A stretch of 64,000 nt of DNA from Betaproteobacteria bacterium (GCA_016720065.1 JADJXY010000002.1:1005001-1069000); one strand, 5' to 3'; counted from the first letter of the stretch, positions 44,457-55,212 are shown. Translations and numbers: made by a program. The notes: generated by a model from the sequence alone, not told the origin.

Positions 44457-44489
44457 GGAAACGCCGCCGGATTGCCCGGCGGCGTTTCC
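44457..44489. terminator. Bidirectional terminator between the Cys-rich gene and htpG
   Basis: A perfect 14-bp stem, GGAAACGCCGCCGG against CCGGCGGCGTTTCC, closes a five-base loop. It is flanked by GCAAAT and ATTTGC, which extend pairing past one bulged base. It sits between two convergent genes and is followed by short T-containing runs both ways. Confidence 0.75.
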
Positions 44490-44505
44490 ATTTGCAGGTC
44501 GGGAC

Positions 44506-46422
<1,917 letters not shown>

Positions 46423-46429
46423 GGTGGTG

Positions 46430-46462
46430 TCTCCCGTGGATGGCAAAGGGTGGAACGGGAGA
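46430..46462 (-). promoter_or_regulatory. Inverted repeat covering the htpG ribosome binding site
   Basis: TCTCCCGT (46455-46462 read on the minus strand) pairs perfectly with ACGGGAGA (46430-46437), loop of 17 bases. The second arm contains the htpG Shine-Dalgarno GGGAGA, seven bases from the ATG. The first arm lies between the -10 box and the expected start of the sigma-32 transcript, so it would be present only in transcripts coming from further upstream. Confidence 0.55.
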
Positions 46463-46487
46463 TGGGGGCGTCGCCGCAGATTTCAAG
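46462..46487 (-). promoter_or_regulatory. htpG: Sigma-32 heat-shock promoter of htpG
   Basis: CTTGAA (46482-46487) and CCCCAT (46462-46467), separated by 14 bases, match the sigma-32 consensus CTTGAA-N13-17-CCCCAT. It lies 40 bases before the htpG start, the expected place for a heat-shock chaperone. Confidence 0.85.
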
Positions 46488-46503
46488 AGCCCCGCAGGGG
46501 GAG

Positions 46504-47061
46504 TCAATCCAGGGCCGCGTAACGCACTGCGACGATGTCGATTTCCCGCAGGCCGACGGGGCTTTGAAAGCGCACCGTTTCCCCTTCGCGCGCCTTGAGG
46601 ATTGCTCGTGCCAGCGGCGAAATCCAGCTGATGCGCCCCCGGGAGGCGTCGGCTTCGTCGATGCCGACGATGGCATAGGTGTTCTCCGCCCCCTCCCTGT
46701 CGCACAGGGTTACCGTGGCACCGAAGAAAACCTGGTCCGTGGCGCTGCGCGCCAGGGGATCGACCACTTCGGCGACTTCGAGACGCTTGGTGAGAAAGCG
46801 GATGCGGCGGTCGATTTCCCGCAGGCGCCGCTTGCCGTAGATATAGTCGCCGTTTTCCGACCGGTCGCCGTTGGAGGCGGCCCAGGCCACCACCTCGACC
46901 ACATGGGGCCGCTCGCGCTTGACCAGGTGTTCGAGTTCCGTCTTCAGGCGGGCGTGTCCGGCCGGCGTGATGTAATTGCGGGTACCGGCCGGAATCGGCG
47001 GCGCCTGCGGGGATTCGTCGTCGTCCTCAGCGGAGTCCTCGCGGACAAAAGCCTTGTTCAA
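46504..47061 (-). CDS. greB: Transcription elongation factor GreB
   Basis: The 185-residue protein rescues backtracked RNA polymerase by stimulating transcript cleavage. The helical hairpin with its acidic tip is seen in RSENGDYIYGKRRLREID, and the C-terminal FKBP-like domain in RGRISWISPLARAILKAREGETV. Start is set at a TTG giving M-NKAFVRED, the usual GreB N-terminus; ten further codons upstream also start with TTG but overlap the previous gene. A 20-residue acidic, Pro-rich insert follows the start. It begins four bases after the stop of the preceding hypothetical gene, so the two are co-transcribed. Confidence 0.88.
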   Translation of the reverse strand: MNKAFVREDSAEDDDESPQAPPIPAGTRNYITPAGHARLKTELEHLVKRERPHVVEVVAWAASNGDRSENGDYIYGKRRLREIDRRIRFLTKRLEVAEVVDPLARSATDQVFFGATVTLCDREGAENTYAIVGIDEADASRGRISWISPLARAILKAREGETVRFQSPVGLREIDIVAVRYAALD

Positions 47062-47065
47062 GAAA

Positions 47066-47386
47066 TCAGTATCCGATGGTGTAGGCCGCAACGTCGATGC
47101 GAATCAGTTCGCGCCCCAGCACCGCGGCCGTCTGGCGCACAAACTGCCCGGCCCAGGCCCCGTCCTGGCGGAAGCGGTCTGCCCCGGAGTCCCGGGCGAC
47201 GCTGAGGATACGGTCGATGACGAGCACCTTGCCGGTCGGGGTGCTCACTTCGCACTCCAGCGCCGCGAACTCCCGATCCAGCCACTTGCGCGCTTCCTCG
47301 GAACTGCGCCCGGCGAGTTCCTGGCGATCGATGCGGTATTCGAACTCGGCGCCCTTGCCGAAACTGACAATGACCTGGGTCTGCAT
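47066..47386 (-). CDS. Conserved-looking hypothetical protein upstream of greB
   Basis: A 106-residue soluble protein with an ideal AGGAGGTGA ribosome binding site and regular alpha/beta composition (VIVSFGKGAEFEYRIDRQEL at the start, GKVLVIDRILSVARD in the middle). No motif recognised. Its stop lies four bases before the greB TTG, implying co-expression with greB. Confidence 0.75.
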   Translation of the reverse strand: MQTQVIVSFGKGAEFEYRIDRQELAGRSSEEARKWLDREFAALECEVSTPTGKVLVIDRILSVARDSGADRFRQDGAWAGQFVRQTAAVLGRELIRIDVAAYTIGY

Positions 47387-47478
47387 GTCACCTCCTGAAT
47401 TTCCACTTGTCGGGTTATTCTAGGGCCTGTTTTCAATCCGGTCACGGCCGTGGGCCGTCTGCACTAACGGTGAGTTCG

Positions 47479-47700
47479 ATGGCCAACATCCCCCCTTGCG
47501 AAGAAGAAATCGCCGACATTCAGGCGAAGCTCCATGAAATGCTGATGGAACACCGCGATCTCGACCTGGTGATCGCCCATCTGGAGTCGGACCCGCCGGC
47601 GGACGAACTCCTGATCCGCCGCATGAAAAAGCGCAAGCTGCTGCTCAAGGACCGCATCCTCCAGCTCGAAGCCCTGCTGGTCCCGGACATCCCGGCCTGA
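47479..47700 (+). CDS. YdcH-family (DUF465) small protein
   Basis: The 73-residue helical protein resembles the DUF465/YdcH family: a helical hairpin with the block LLIRRMKKRKLLLKDRIL near residue 48. Function is unknown. Start at the ATG preceded by GGTGAG. It stands alone, divergent from the greB unit. Confidence 0.8.
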   Translation: MANIPPCEEEIADIQAKLHEMLMEHRDLDLVIAHLESDPPADELLIRRMKKRKLLLKDRILQLEALLVPDIPA

Positions 47701-47732
47701 CGGGCCGAGAAGGGAGGCGCCCCGGCCCGGGC

Positions 47733-47885
47733 TCATCTCCGGGTTTCGCCTCCCGGGGCCTGGCGGAAGAAACACCAGTAGGCCCCGCCGATGGCACCGG
47801 CGATTGCCAGTTCCCACAAAATGGGGAAATTCACCACCATCACCCCCAGGGCCGCCAGGAGCGCAAGGTAAGCGAGCAGCTTCAG
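47733..47885 (-). CDS. Possible small membrane protein after the PiT gene
   Basis: A 50-residue reading frame with two hydrophobic segments (LLAYLALLAALGVMVV and LWELAIAGAIGGAYWCFF) starts only with CTG overlapping the phosphate transporter stop (CTGA), or with an internal ATG 15 codons later that would lose the first helix. The composition looks coding. It could be a coupled small membrane protein; the non-standard start keeps confidence low. Confidence 0.35.
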   Translation of the reverse strand: MKLLAYLALLAALGVMVVNFPILWELAIAGAIGGAYWCFFRQAPGGETRR

Positions 47886-48889
47886 AGCACCAGCGTCCCG
47901 ACGTACCAGCCCATGGCCGCGATGGCGGCACTGCACGGAATGGTCAGCAGCCAGGCCCAGACGATGCCCCCCGCGACGCCCCAGCGCACCCGCTTGGCCC
48001 CGCGGGTGGAGCCCACGCCGGCGATGGCGCCGGTGATGGTATGGGTCGTCGACACCGGAATTCCCAGGCTCGTCGCCAGGAAGAGCGTAATCGCCCCGCC
48101 CGAATTGGCGCAGAAACCGCGCGCCTGATTCAGTTTGGTAATGCGGTTGCCCATGGTCTTGACGATGCGCCAGCCGCCGAACATCGTCCCGAAGCCCATG
48201 GCGGCGTAACAGGAGAACACCACCCAGTTGGGCACGGCCTCGCCGGTCTTGGTGATACCCGCCGCGATGAGCAGCATCCAGATGATCCCCACGGTCTTTT
48301 GGGCGTCGTTGCCGCCGTGGCCGAGGCTGTAGGCCGCCGCCGAAAGCAGCTGAAAGCGGCGGAAAGTCTTGTCCACCCTGCGCGGCGCGGTTCTGCGGCA
48401 TAACCACGACACGATGACCATGAGCAGCCCGCCGATGACGAAGCCCAGGAACGGTGCCACGAAGATGAAGGCAACGATCTTCCAGATGCCGCTCATGATG
48501 AGCGCCTCCGGCCCCACCTTGGCCAGGGCCGCGCCCACCAGACCGCCGATGAGAGCGTGGGACGAGGAGGATGGAATGCCGTAGTACCAGGTGATGATGT
48601 TCCAGGCGATGGCGCCGATGAGGGCCCCGAAGATGATGTAGTGATCGACGACGGCCGGGTCTATGGTGCCCTTGCCTATGGTGGACGCCACCTTGAGCTG
48701 GAAGATGAAGAAGGCGATGAAATTGAATGCCGCCGCCCACAGCACCGCCTGGTGCGGCTTCAGGACACGGGTGGACACGATGGTGGCAATGGAATTGGCC
48801 GCATCGTGGAAGCCGTTCATGAAATCGAAGGCCAGGGCCGTGATGACGAGCACCACGACGATGCCGAAGCTGATCTGGAGCTGGTCCAT
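47882..48889 (-). CDS. pit: PiT-family inorganic phosphate transporter
   Basis: The 335-residue membrane protein has the two PiT signature repeats, GFHDAANSIATIVSTRVL near residue 26 and SLGHGGNDAQKTVG near residue 186, and about ten helices. It imports phosphate, usually as a metal-phosphate complex, by proton or sodium symport. The 16-base-upstream DUF47 gene is its usual partner and may gate it. Confidence 0.93.
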   Translation of the reverse strand: MDQLQISFGIVVVLVITALAFDFMNGFHDAANSIATIVSTRVLKPHQAVLWAAAFNFIAFFIFQLKVASTIGKGTIDPAVVDHYIIFGALIGAIAWNIITWYYGIPSSSSHALIGGLVGAALAKVGPEALIMSGIWKIVAFIFVAPFLGFVIGGLLMVIVSWLCRRTAPRRVDKTFRRFQLLSAAAYSLGHGGNDAQKTVGIIWMLLIAAGITKTGEAVPNWVVFSCYAAMGFGTMFGGWRIVKTMGNRITKLNQARGFCANSGGAITLFLATSLGIPVSTTHTITGAIAGVGSTRGAKRVRWGVAGGIVWAWLLTIPCSAAIAAMGWYVGTLVL

Positions 48890-48905
48890 GCCGCGCCTGA
48901 CCGGG

Positions 48906-49544
48906 TCAGGAATTTTCGAGGACGATGCCCTCGATGGTATTGGCGACGTCCTCGCAGCGGTCCGTCACCGTCTCCAGCAGTTCGTAGATGGCTTTCAGCT
49001 TGATGATCTGGAGCACGTCGCTCTCCTCCCGGAAGAGCTTGGACATGGCCTCCCGCATGATGCGGTCGGCGTCGGACTCCAGATGGTCGATTTCGTGACA
49101 AATCTTGAGGATGGCGGCAGCGTTGTCCATGGAATGGAGCAGACCCACCGCCCCCTTCACCCGCTGACAGCACTCGAGGGAAATTTCCGCCAGTTGCCGC
49201 GCTTCCGGGGTGACCCGCTTGATGTCGTAGAGATTCATGGACTCCGCCACGTCCTGGGTCAGGTCCAGGATGTCGTCCATGCCGCTGATGAGCTGGTGGA
49301 TTTCGTCCCGGTCGAAGGGCGTGATGAAGGAGGTATGCAGCGCCGCCATGGTTTCATGGGTGATGCGGTCGGCGGCGGTTTCGTGGGTATCGATGGCCTC
49401 GGCGAACTTGATCGCCTTCTCGGGCGAATCCACCAGAGCCCCGATCAGGCCCACCAGGGCCTCCCCCCCCAGGACGATCTGCGTTGCATGGGCGTTGAAA
49501 AAGTCGAAGTACTTGACTTCCTTGGGCATCAATCGTCCAAACAT
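48906..49544 (-). CDS. DUF47 family PhoU-like protein
   Basis: The 212-residue all-helical protein is of the DUF47/PhoU-like family: MFGRLMPKEVKYFDFF at the start, DRITHETMAALHTSFITPFDREDI-like block near residue 60, and the E/DxxxD metal-binding pattern (HEIDHLESDADRIM) near residue 150. It is thought to regulate the adjacent PiT transporter. A CAGGA site precedes the ATG. It is first in the DUF47-pit pair. Confidence 0.9.
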   Translation of the reverse strand: MFGRLMPKEVKYFDFFNAHATQIVLGGEALVGLIGALVDSPEKAIKFAEAIDTHETAADRITHETMAALHTSFITPFDRDEIHQLISGMDDILDLTQDVAESMNLYDIKRVTPEARQLAEISLECCQRVKGAVGLLHSMDNAAAILKICHEIDHLESDADRIMREAMSKLFREESDVLQIIKLKAIYELLETVTDRCEDVANTIEGIVLENS

Positions 49545-49619
49545 GACAGTCCTGTTTCGGTTTTGTGACGGCGCGCATTCTAGCATGGGGGTCACGCCGC
49601 CCCGTGCTTAAATGCGGGG

Positions 49620-50132
49620 ATGAGTTCCCCTCTGTTCATCGACGATTCCGCCGTCTCGGCGGCCCTCGACGCCGCCGCCGACCACGCCCTGCAAGCGCTC
49701 CTGCCGCTCATCGCCGAACTCGGCGGTCCGCGGGGGAGCAAAGCCCGCGAGGCCGTTCGCGCCGCCCTGCTGGACAGCCTGCGGGGCCAGGACGGCGACC
49801 CCCCGCTGATCCATGGCGAAGACGCCTTCGGTCACCCCTTTCGCCTGGAAGACCTCCCCCTGCCGCGCGCCAGTGTCGGCTACGGCGTGCAACGCCTGGA
49901 TACCGACTTCCTCCTCGACCGCCGCAGCGGCGACTTCCTGCCGGTGCGGGACCCGCGGCTCGACGCGGGCTTCTCCAGCTTCGCCGAAGCCCGCGGCGCG
50001 GCCCGGGCCTGGGTCGTGCGCCACGGCAATCTGCCGGAAGACCGTCCCCTGGCCATCGTCCCCGTCGGCTACGACGAGGCCTTGCAGCGCCCTATCCTCA
50101 TCTATGGCGTGCTGCCCGCCTCGCCGGATTGA
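49620..50132 (+). CDS. Hypothetical protein, 170 residues
   Basis: A soluble protein with a helical first half (SAALDAAADHALQALLPLIAEL) and a beta-rich second half ending LAIVPVGYDEALQRPILIYGVLP. No known motif is seen. It overlaps the 3' end of the convergent histidine kinase by 31 bases. Codon usage resembles the neighbours, and the frame is open in the strand's favoured reading, so it is probably real. Confidence 0.6.
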   Translation: MSSPLFIDDSAVSAALDAAADHALQALLPLIAELGGPRGSKAREAVRAALLDSLRGQDGDPPLIHGEDAFGHPFRLEDLPLPRASVGYGVQRLDTDFLLDRRSGDFLPVRDPRLDAGFSSFAEARGAARAWVVRHGNLPEDRPLAIVPVGYDEALQRPILIYGVLPASPD

Positions 50133-51883
50133 GTCCCTTCCCGAAACACCTGCAGCCGGGCGCCCGCCAGGGCAAAATCGCAGGCCAGCACGGCCTCGGC
50201 CACGGCATCGGCGCTGGAACCCAGGCTGCGCCGCAGCGCCGCCTCGTGGGTGCGCCAGTAGCGCACGGCGCCGGGATCGTCCTCCGCCAGAAGGGCGTCC
50301 AGGCCGGACAGATACGCATCGGAGGCTTCGGCCACCCCACGCTCCGCGGCGGCCCGCTCCTCTACCAGGGGCACCCGTAGCCAGAAACGGCTCCCCTCGC
50401 CGGGGGTGCTCTCCACGCCCACTTCACCCCCCAGCAGATGGGCCAGGCGGCGGCACAGCCCCAGGCCGACGCCGGTCCCGCCGAAACGCCGCGTACTCTG
50501 GCCTTCGACCTGATGGAAAGGCTGGAAGAGGCCCGCCAGGTCTTCGGCGGCGATGCCTATCCCCCGGTCCATCACGGCGAAGAGCAGCACGGCGCCCCCC
50601 TCCCCCCGTTCGACCTCCAGACGCAACCCCACGTCGCCCCGGCTGGAGAACTTGACCGCATTGCTGCAGAAGTGGCGCAGGATTTCGCCCAGGCGCCCAG
50701 AGTCACCCACGGCCCTCACGGGCACTCCCTCCCCCACCTCCACGGTACAGGCGTCGGCGCGGCCGGCGGCGATCAGGTCGGAACGCACCCGCGCCGCCTC
50801 GGTCTCCACCAGTTGCCGTGGCGAGAAGGGGGCATGTTCCGGCACCACACTGCCCGCCTCCAGGGCGGCGAGTTCCAGGATGCGGTCCAGCAGGCCGAGC
50901 AGATTCCCCGCCGCCCCGGTGATGTGCTCGACCATGGCCTGCTGCCGGCCGTCGGCGAGTTCCCGCTTGAGCAGGTACGCGAAGCCGGTGATGGCATTCA
51001 TGGGCGTACGCAGCTCGTGCCCCATATTGGCGAGAAAGCTCGTCTTGGCGCGGCTGGCCGCCTCGGCACCGTCGCGCGCCACGGCCAGGGAACGATTGGC
51101 GTCGAGCAGATCACCCCGGGCCGCCTCCAGCAGATCGATGCTGTGGTCGAGATGGAGCCAGCGGCGGCGCAGGACTTCAAGCAGGCCAAACCCCGCCGCC
51201 GCCACCAGGAGAAAGATGAGGCCGTGGGTCAGCCAGTCCTGCCGCGCAATCTGATCAGCCGCCGCCTCGATCTTCGCATAGGGCTGGGTGACGCTGATGC
51301 CGCCGCGGATGTCCCCCTCGCGGTAGCCCTGCTTCTCGTGGCAGCGCAGGCAGGCGGGAGTGACCCGCAGGGGAGCCATGTAGCGCAGCAGCCGCGGCTC
51401 CCCGGGGGCACCCACCACCTCCCAGGTTTCCGGCACCCCCGCCTCGAAACGCAACAGGGCGGCGTCCTCCCAGGGGTCCGGCCGATTGGCGGGGCGAATG
51501 GGCTTGCGGCTGGTGATGTGGAAGACCACGCCCCCCTGCTTCTCGGCGAGTTCCCCCAGTTGCCGGGTCATGAAAGCCGGGTTCACGAGGGTGAGGGACT
51601 GGCCGTCGCCAGTGGTCACATCGCGGCGGGGATGCTCCAGATAGGGGTTGGGACGGGTTTCTCCGGTCACCGGCACATAGACCCCGCCATGGGCGGCGTT
51701 CCAGGAGCGCACCAGGACCACCATGCGGAACATGTTGCGCGCGCTTTCCAGGGCGAGGTCCAGGGAGTGCTCCCGGGTATCGGCCAGATGCGCCTGCAGG
51801 GAGAGGCCCACGGCCCCCGCCCACAGGGCCAGGAGCCCCAACCACCAGACCCGGCGGGCGATCCATTGCGGAATCCGCGTCAT
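50102..51883 (-). CDS. Membrane histidine kinase with haem-binding DUF3365/Tll0287-like sensor
   Basis: The 593-residue kinase has a first membrane helix (residues 13-31), a periplasmic sensor carrying a c-type haem motif Cys178-x2-Cys181-His182 (CLRCH), a second helix (about 220-238), a HisKA domain with His289 in MGHELRTPMNA, and a HATPase domain with FGGTGVGLGLC near residue 494. The sensor resembles the DUF3365 (Tll0287-like) haem domain, so redox state, O2 or NO may be the signal. A helical C-terminal tail of about 60 residues follows the kinase. No response regulator is adjacent. Confidence 0.87.
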   Translation of the reverse strand: MTRIPQWIARRVWWLGLLALWAGAVGLSLQAHLADTREHSLDLALESARNMFRMVVLVRSWNAAHGGVYVPVTGETRPNPYLEHPRRDVTTGDGQSLTLVNPAFMTRQLGELAEKQGGVVFHITSRKPIRPANRPDPWEDAALLRFEAGVPETWEVVGAPGEPRLLRYMAPLRVTPACLRCHEKQGYREGDIRGGISVTQPYAKIEAAADQIARQDWLTHGLIFLLVAAAGFGLLEVLRRRWLHLDHSIDLLEAARGDLLDANRSLAVARDGAEAASRAKTSFLANMGHELRTPMNAITGFAYLLKRELADGRQQAMVEHITGAAGNLLGLLDRILELAALEAGSVVPEHAPFSPRQLVETEAARVRSDLIAAGRADACTVEVGEGVPVRAVGDSGRLGEILRHFCSNAVKFSSRGDVGLRLEVERGEGGAVLLFAVMDRGIGIAAEDLAGLFQPFHQVEGQSTRRFGGTGVGLGLCRRLAHLLGGEVGVESTPGEGSRFWLRVPLVEERAAAERGVAEASDAYLSGLDALLAEDDPGAVRYWRTHEAALRRSLGSSADAVAEAVLACDFALAGARLQVFREGTQSGEAGSTP

Positions 51884-51986
51884 GCGTGCCTCCCTGGCGT
51901 GTGTTCCACGCTGTTTTGTCTACCATACCAGCCCGGCGGTCAAATTCCCGATTCCGTTCGCCCTGGGCAGCCCGCAGGGCGAGCGT

Positions 51987-52042
51987 GTCGAAGGGCCTGT
52001 CCTGAGCCCCGTCGAAGGGCCTGTCCTGAGCCCCGTCGAAGG
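51987..52042. repeat. 24-bp tandem repeat, 2.3 copies
   Basis: The unit GTCGAAGGGCCTGTCC plus TGAGCCCC occurs at 51987-52010 and 52011-52034 without mismatch, followed by a partial GTCGAAGG. It lies in the 190-base gap between dnaE2 and the histidine kinase. It shares words with the repeat at 44367-44435. Confidence 0.9.
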
Positions 52043-52073
52043 ATCCCGCACCTTCCTCGCGGTGCAGCGGGGA

Positions 52074-55000
52074 TCAATGAAAATCCCGGCTCGCCGTCGG
52101 CAGCCGTCCCAACCAGGGGGTGAGATCCACCAGCCGCTTGGCCAGCAGATGGACGACGCCGGATTTCGCCTCCAGTTGGCCGTAGACCCCCAGCAGGCGG
52201 GCGCCGAGGAGTTCGCGGCGCTGCTTTTCCGCCAGTTCCGGGCGGACCACCACATTGGTGTAGCCGGTCTCGTCCTCCAGGGTGACGAAGACGATGCCGC
52301 TCGCCGTCCCCGGGCGCTGACGGCCGGTGACGATGCCGGCCACCCGGGCCAGCAGGCGGTCCGGGCCGGCCTGGATCTGGCCGGCGCTGAGAAAGCGACG
52401 CTCGGCCAGTTGGGCGCGCAAAAGGGCCAGGGGATGGCGGCGGAGCGTCAGGCCCAGGCTCCTGTAATCGGCCACCAGGTTCTCGCCCTCGTTGGGCGGC
52501 GGGAGGTCGGCCGCCGGCTCGGCCCGCAGCGGCACGCCGTCGAAGAGGTCGCCCTGCACCACCGCGGCGGCTGCCGCCCAGGCCGCCTGGCGACGGTGGC
52601 CGGCGAGGCTGGCCAGGGCATCGGCGGCAGCCAGGAGATCCAGGTCGCGGCGGGAGAGACCAGCCCGGGCGGCGAGGTCGCCCACGTCGGCAAAAGGCCG
52701 CGCCGCCCGGGCGGCGACCAGGCGCTCCGCCGCCGCCCGGGCAAAGCCGACGATCTCGCGCAGGCCCAGGCGCACCCCGCCGTCGGCCTCCAGGGTGCTG
52801 TCCCAGCCGCTGGCCGCCACGTCCACCGGCCCCACGGCCACCCGGTGGCGGCGGGCGTCCTGCACCAGTTGCGAGGGGGAATAGAAGCCCATGGGCTGGC
52901 TGTTGAGGAGCCCGCACAGAAAGGCCGCCGGCTCATGGCGCTTGAGCCAGGCCGAGGCATAGACCAGCAGGGCGAAGCTCGCCGCGTGGGATTCTGGAAA
53001 GCCGTATTCGCCGAAGCCCTGGATCTGGGCGATGATGCGCCGGGCGAAGCGCTCGGGAAGGCCGTTGGCGGCCATGCCGGCCAGGAGCTTCTCTTCGAAG
53101 GGCTCCAGCCCGCCCTTGCGCTTCCAGGCAGCCATGGCGCGGCGCAACTGGTCGGCCTCGCCGGGGGTGAAGTTGGCCGCCACCACGGCCAGTTGCATGA
53201 CCTGCTCCTGAAAGATGGGCACGCCCAGGGTGCGCTCCAGCACCGCATCCACCGCCGGCGACACCGCCTCCACCGCCTCCTCCCCGCTGCGCCGCTTGAG
53301 GTAGGGATGCACCATGCCCCCCTGGATGGGGCCGGGCCGCACCAGGGAGACTTCGATCACCAGGTCGTAGAAACTGCGCGGCTTCAAGCGCGGCAGCATG
53401 GCCATCTGGGCGCGGGATTCCACCTGGAAGACGCCCATGCTGTCGGCCTTGCCCAGCATGGCGTAGACCGCCGGGTCTTCCGCCGGGATGTCGGCCAGGC
53501 CGAAGGGTTCGCCCCGCCGCGCGGCGACCAGGCCCAGGGTGCGGCGGAGGGCCGAGAGCATGCCCAGGGCCAGGATATCCACCTTCATGAGGCCCAGGGC
53601 GTCCAGGTCGTCCTTGTCCCACTGGATGACGCTGCGCTCGGCCATGGCGGCGTTCTCCACCGGCACCAGGCGGGAGAGCGGCCCGCGGGAGATGACGAAG
53701 CCGCCCACGTGCTGGGTCAGGTGGCGGGGAAAGCCGCGCAGGGCCGCGGCGATCTCCAGCCACTTGGCCACCCGGGGCGCTTGGGGGTCCAGGCCCTGCT
53801 CGGCGAAGCGTTGCGGCAGTTGCTCTCTTTTGTCCCACCAGGCCAGCGAAGCCGTCAGGGCGTCGATCTGGGCGATACCGAAGCCCAGGGCGCGGCCGGC
53901 GTCCCGCAGGGCGCCCTTGCTGCGGTAGGTGATCAGCGCCGCCGCCAGGGCCGCCCGCTCCCGCCCGTAGCGGCCGTAGATGTACTGGATGACCTCCTCC
54001 CGCCGCTCGTGCTCGAAATCCACGTCGATATCCGGCGGCTCCCCCCGCTCCCGGGAGATGAAGCGCTCGAAAAGCAGTTGCGAGCGGGCCGGATCCACCT
54101 CGGTGACACCCAGGGCGTAGCACACCGCCGAATTGGCCGCCGACCCCCGTCCCTGGCACAGAATGCCCTGGCCCCGGGCAAAGCGGACGATGTCGTACAC
54201 AGTCAGGAAATAGGCCTCGTAGGCCATCTCGGCGATGAGGGCCAACTCGTACTCGACGCGCTCCCCCACCGCCGCCGGCACCCCGGCCGGGTAGCGCCGG
54301 GCCAGCCCCCGCTCCGTCTCGGCCCGCAGCCAGGAGGCGGGCGTTTCCCCGGCGGGGACGATCTCTTCCGGGTACTCGTAGCGCAGTTCGTCCAGGGAAA
54401 AGCTGCAACGCCCGGCGATGGTCAGGGTCTCGGCCAGCAGTTCCGGCGGATAAAGCCGGGAAAGCCGCAGCCGGGTGCGCAGATGCCGCTCGCCGTTGGG
54501 AAAGAGGGCGTAACCCGCCTCGAACACCGTGGTCTTGAGCCGCAGCGCCGTCAGCACATCCTGTACCGGCCGCCGGGCGCGCAAGTGCATATGCACGTCC
54601 CCCGCCGCCACCCGGGGCAGGCCGCAAGCCTCACCCAGGGCCTGCAAGGCGTCCAGCTTCGCCCCGTCGTCCGGCCCGGCGTGGAGTTCGACGGCGATCC
54701 AGGCCCGGCCGGGAAAGCGCTCCGCCAGCCAGCGGCCGTCCTCCACCGCGGCTTGCGCCGGTGGTACCCAGAGGGCCAGGCAGTCGGGCACGGCGCCGCT
54801 GGGGGCGAGGCTGTCCAGGTCGCCCCGAACGAGGTGGTAACTGCCCTTCTCCGCCCGCCGCCGGCCCAGAGTAATGAGGGCCGAAAGGTTGCCGTAGCCC
54901 GCCCGGTTGCAGGCCAGCAGCACCAGCTTCAAACCATCGGCCAGGACGAACTCGCTGCCCACGATGAACTTCAGCCCCGCCGCCCGGGCCGCCCGATGGC

Positions 55001-55157
55001 CGCGCACCACGCCCGCCAGGGAACACTCGTCGCTCAGCGCCAGGGCGCTGTACCCCTGCTCCACGGCTCGTGCCACCAGTTCCTCCGGGTGCGAGGCCCC
55101 GCGCAGGAAGCTGAAATTGGAAAGGCAGTGCAATTCGGCGTAGGCAGGCAGCGGCAT
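52074..55157 (-). CDS. dnaE2: Error-prone DNA polymerase III alpha subunit DnaE2 (ImuC)
   Basis: The 1027-residue C-family polymerase performs SOS mutagenesis with ImuA and ImuB. It has an N-terminal PHP domain (YAELHCLSNFSFLRGASHP), the polymerase core with GRGSAANSAVCYALG near residue 340, the catalytic aspartates in PDIDVDFEHERR near residue 377 and LMKVDILALGML near residue 520, tandem HhH, and a C-terminal OB domain (GIVTGRQRPGTASGIVFVTLEDE). Length is that of DnaE2 rather than the longer DnaE1. It is separated from imuB by about 5.5 kb of accessory genes and carries its own LexA-controlled promoter. Confidence 0.96.
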   Translation of the reverse strand: MPLPAYAELHCLSNFSFLRGASHPEELVARAVEQGYSALALSDECSLAGVVRGHRAARAAGLKFIVGSEFVLADGLKLVLLACNRAGYGNLSALITLGRRRAEKGSYHLVRGDLDSLAPSGAVPDCLALWVPPAQAAVEDGRWLAERFPGRAWIAVELHAGPDDGAKLDALQALGEACGLPRVAAGDVHMHLRARRPVQDVLTALRLKTTVFEAGYALFPNGERHLRTRLRLSRLYPPELLAETLTIAGRCSFSLDELRYEYPEEIVPAGETPASWLRAETERGLARRYPAGVPAAVGERVEYELALIAEMAYEAYFLTVYDIVRFARGQGILCQGRGSAANSAVCYALGVTEVDPARSQLLFERFISRERGEPPDIDVDFEHERREEVIQYIYGRYGRERAALAAALITYRSKGALRDAGRALGFGIAQIDALTASLAWWDKREQLPQRFAEQGLDPQAPRVAKWLEIAAALRGFPRHLTQHVGGFVISRGPLSRLVPVENAAMAERSVIQWDKDDLDALGLMKVDILALGMLSALRRTLGLVAARRGEPFGLADIPAEDPAVYAMLGKADSMGVFQVESRAQMAMLPRLKPRSFYDLVIEVSLVRPGPIQGGMVHPYLKRRSGEEAVEAVSPAVDAVLERTLGVPIFQEQVMQLAVVAANFTPGEADQLRRAMAAWKRKGGLEPFEEKLLAGMAANGLPERFARRIIAQIQGFGEYGFPESHAASFALLVYASAWLKRHEPAAFLCGLLNSQPMGFYSPSQLVQDARRHRVAVGPVDVAASGWDSTLEADGGVRLGLREIVGFARAAAERLVAARAARPFADVGDLAARAGLSRRDLDLLAAADALASLAGHRRQAAWAAAAAVVQGDLFDGVPLRAEPAADLPPPNEGENLVADYRSLGLTLRRHPLALLRAQLAERRFLSAGQIQAGPDRLLARVAGIVTGRQRPGTASGIVFVTLEDETGYTNVVVRPELAEKQRRELLGARLLGVYGQLEAKSGVVHLLAKRLVDLTPWLGRLPTASRDFH

Positions 55158-55188
55158 GGACCCTCGTCCCCGGCGGCCAGTACCGCCG

Positions 55189-55212
55189 ATAACTGTTCAT
55201 GCGTACAGTTAT
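55189..55212 (-). promoter_or_regulatory. LexA box of dnaE2
   Basis: ATAACTGT and ACAGTTAT are perfect 8-base arms around an 8-base spacer, containing the SOS consensus CTGT-N8-ACAG (55193-55208). It overlaps the dnaE2 -10 box and lies about 32 bases before the ATG. It also lies 86 bases before the divergent MmeI-like gene. Confidence 0.92.
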
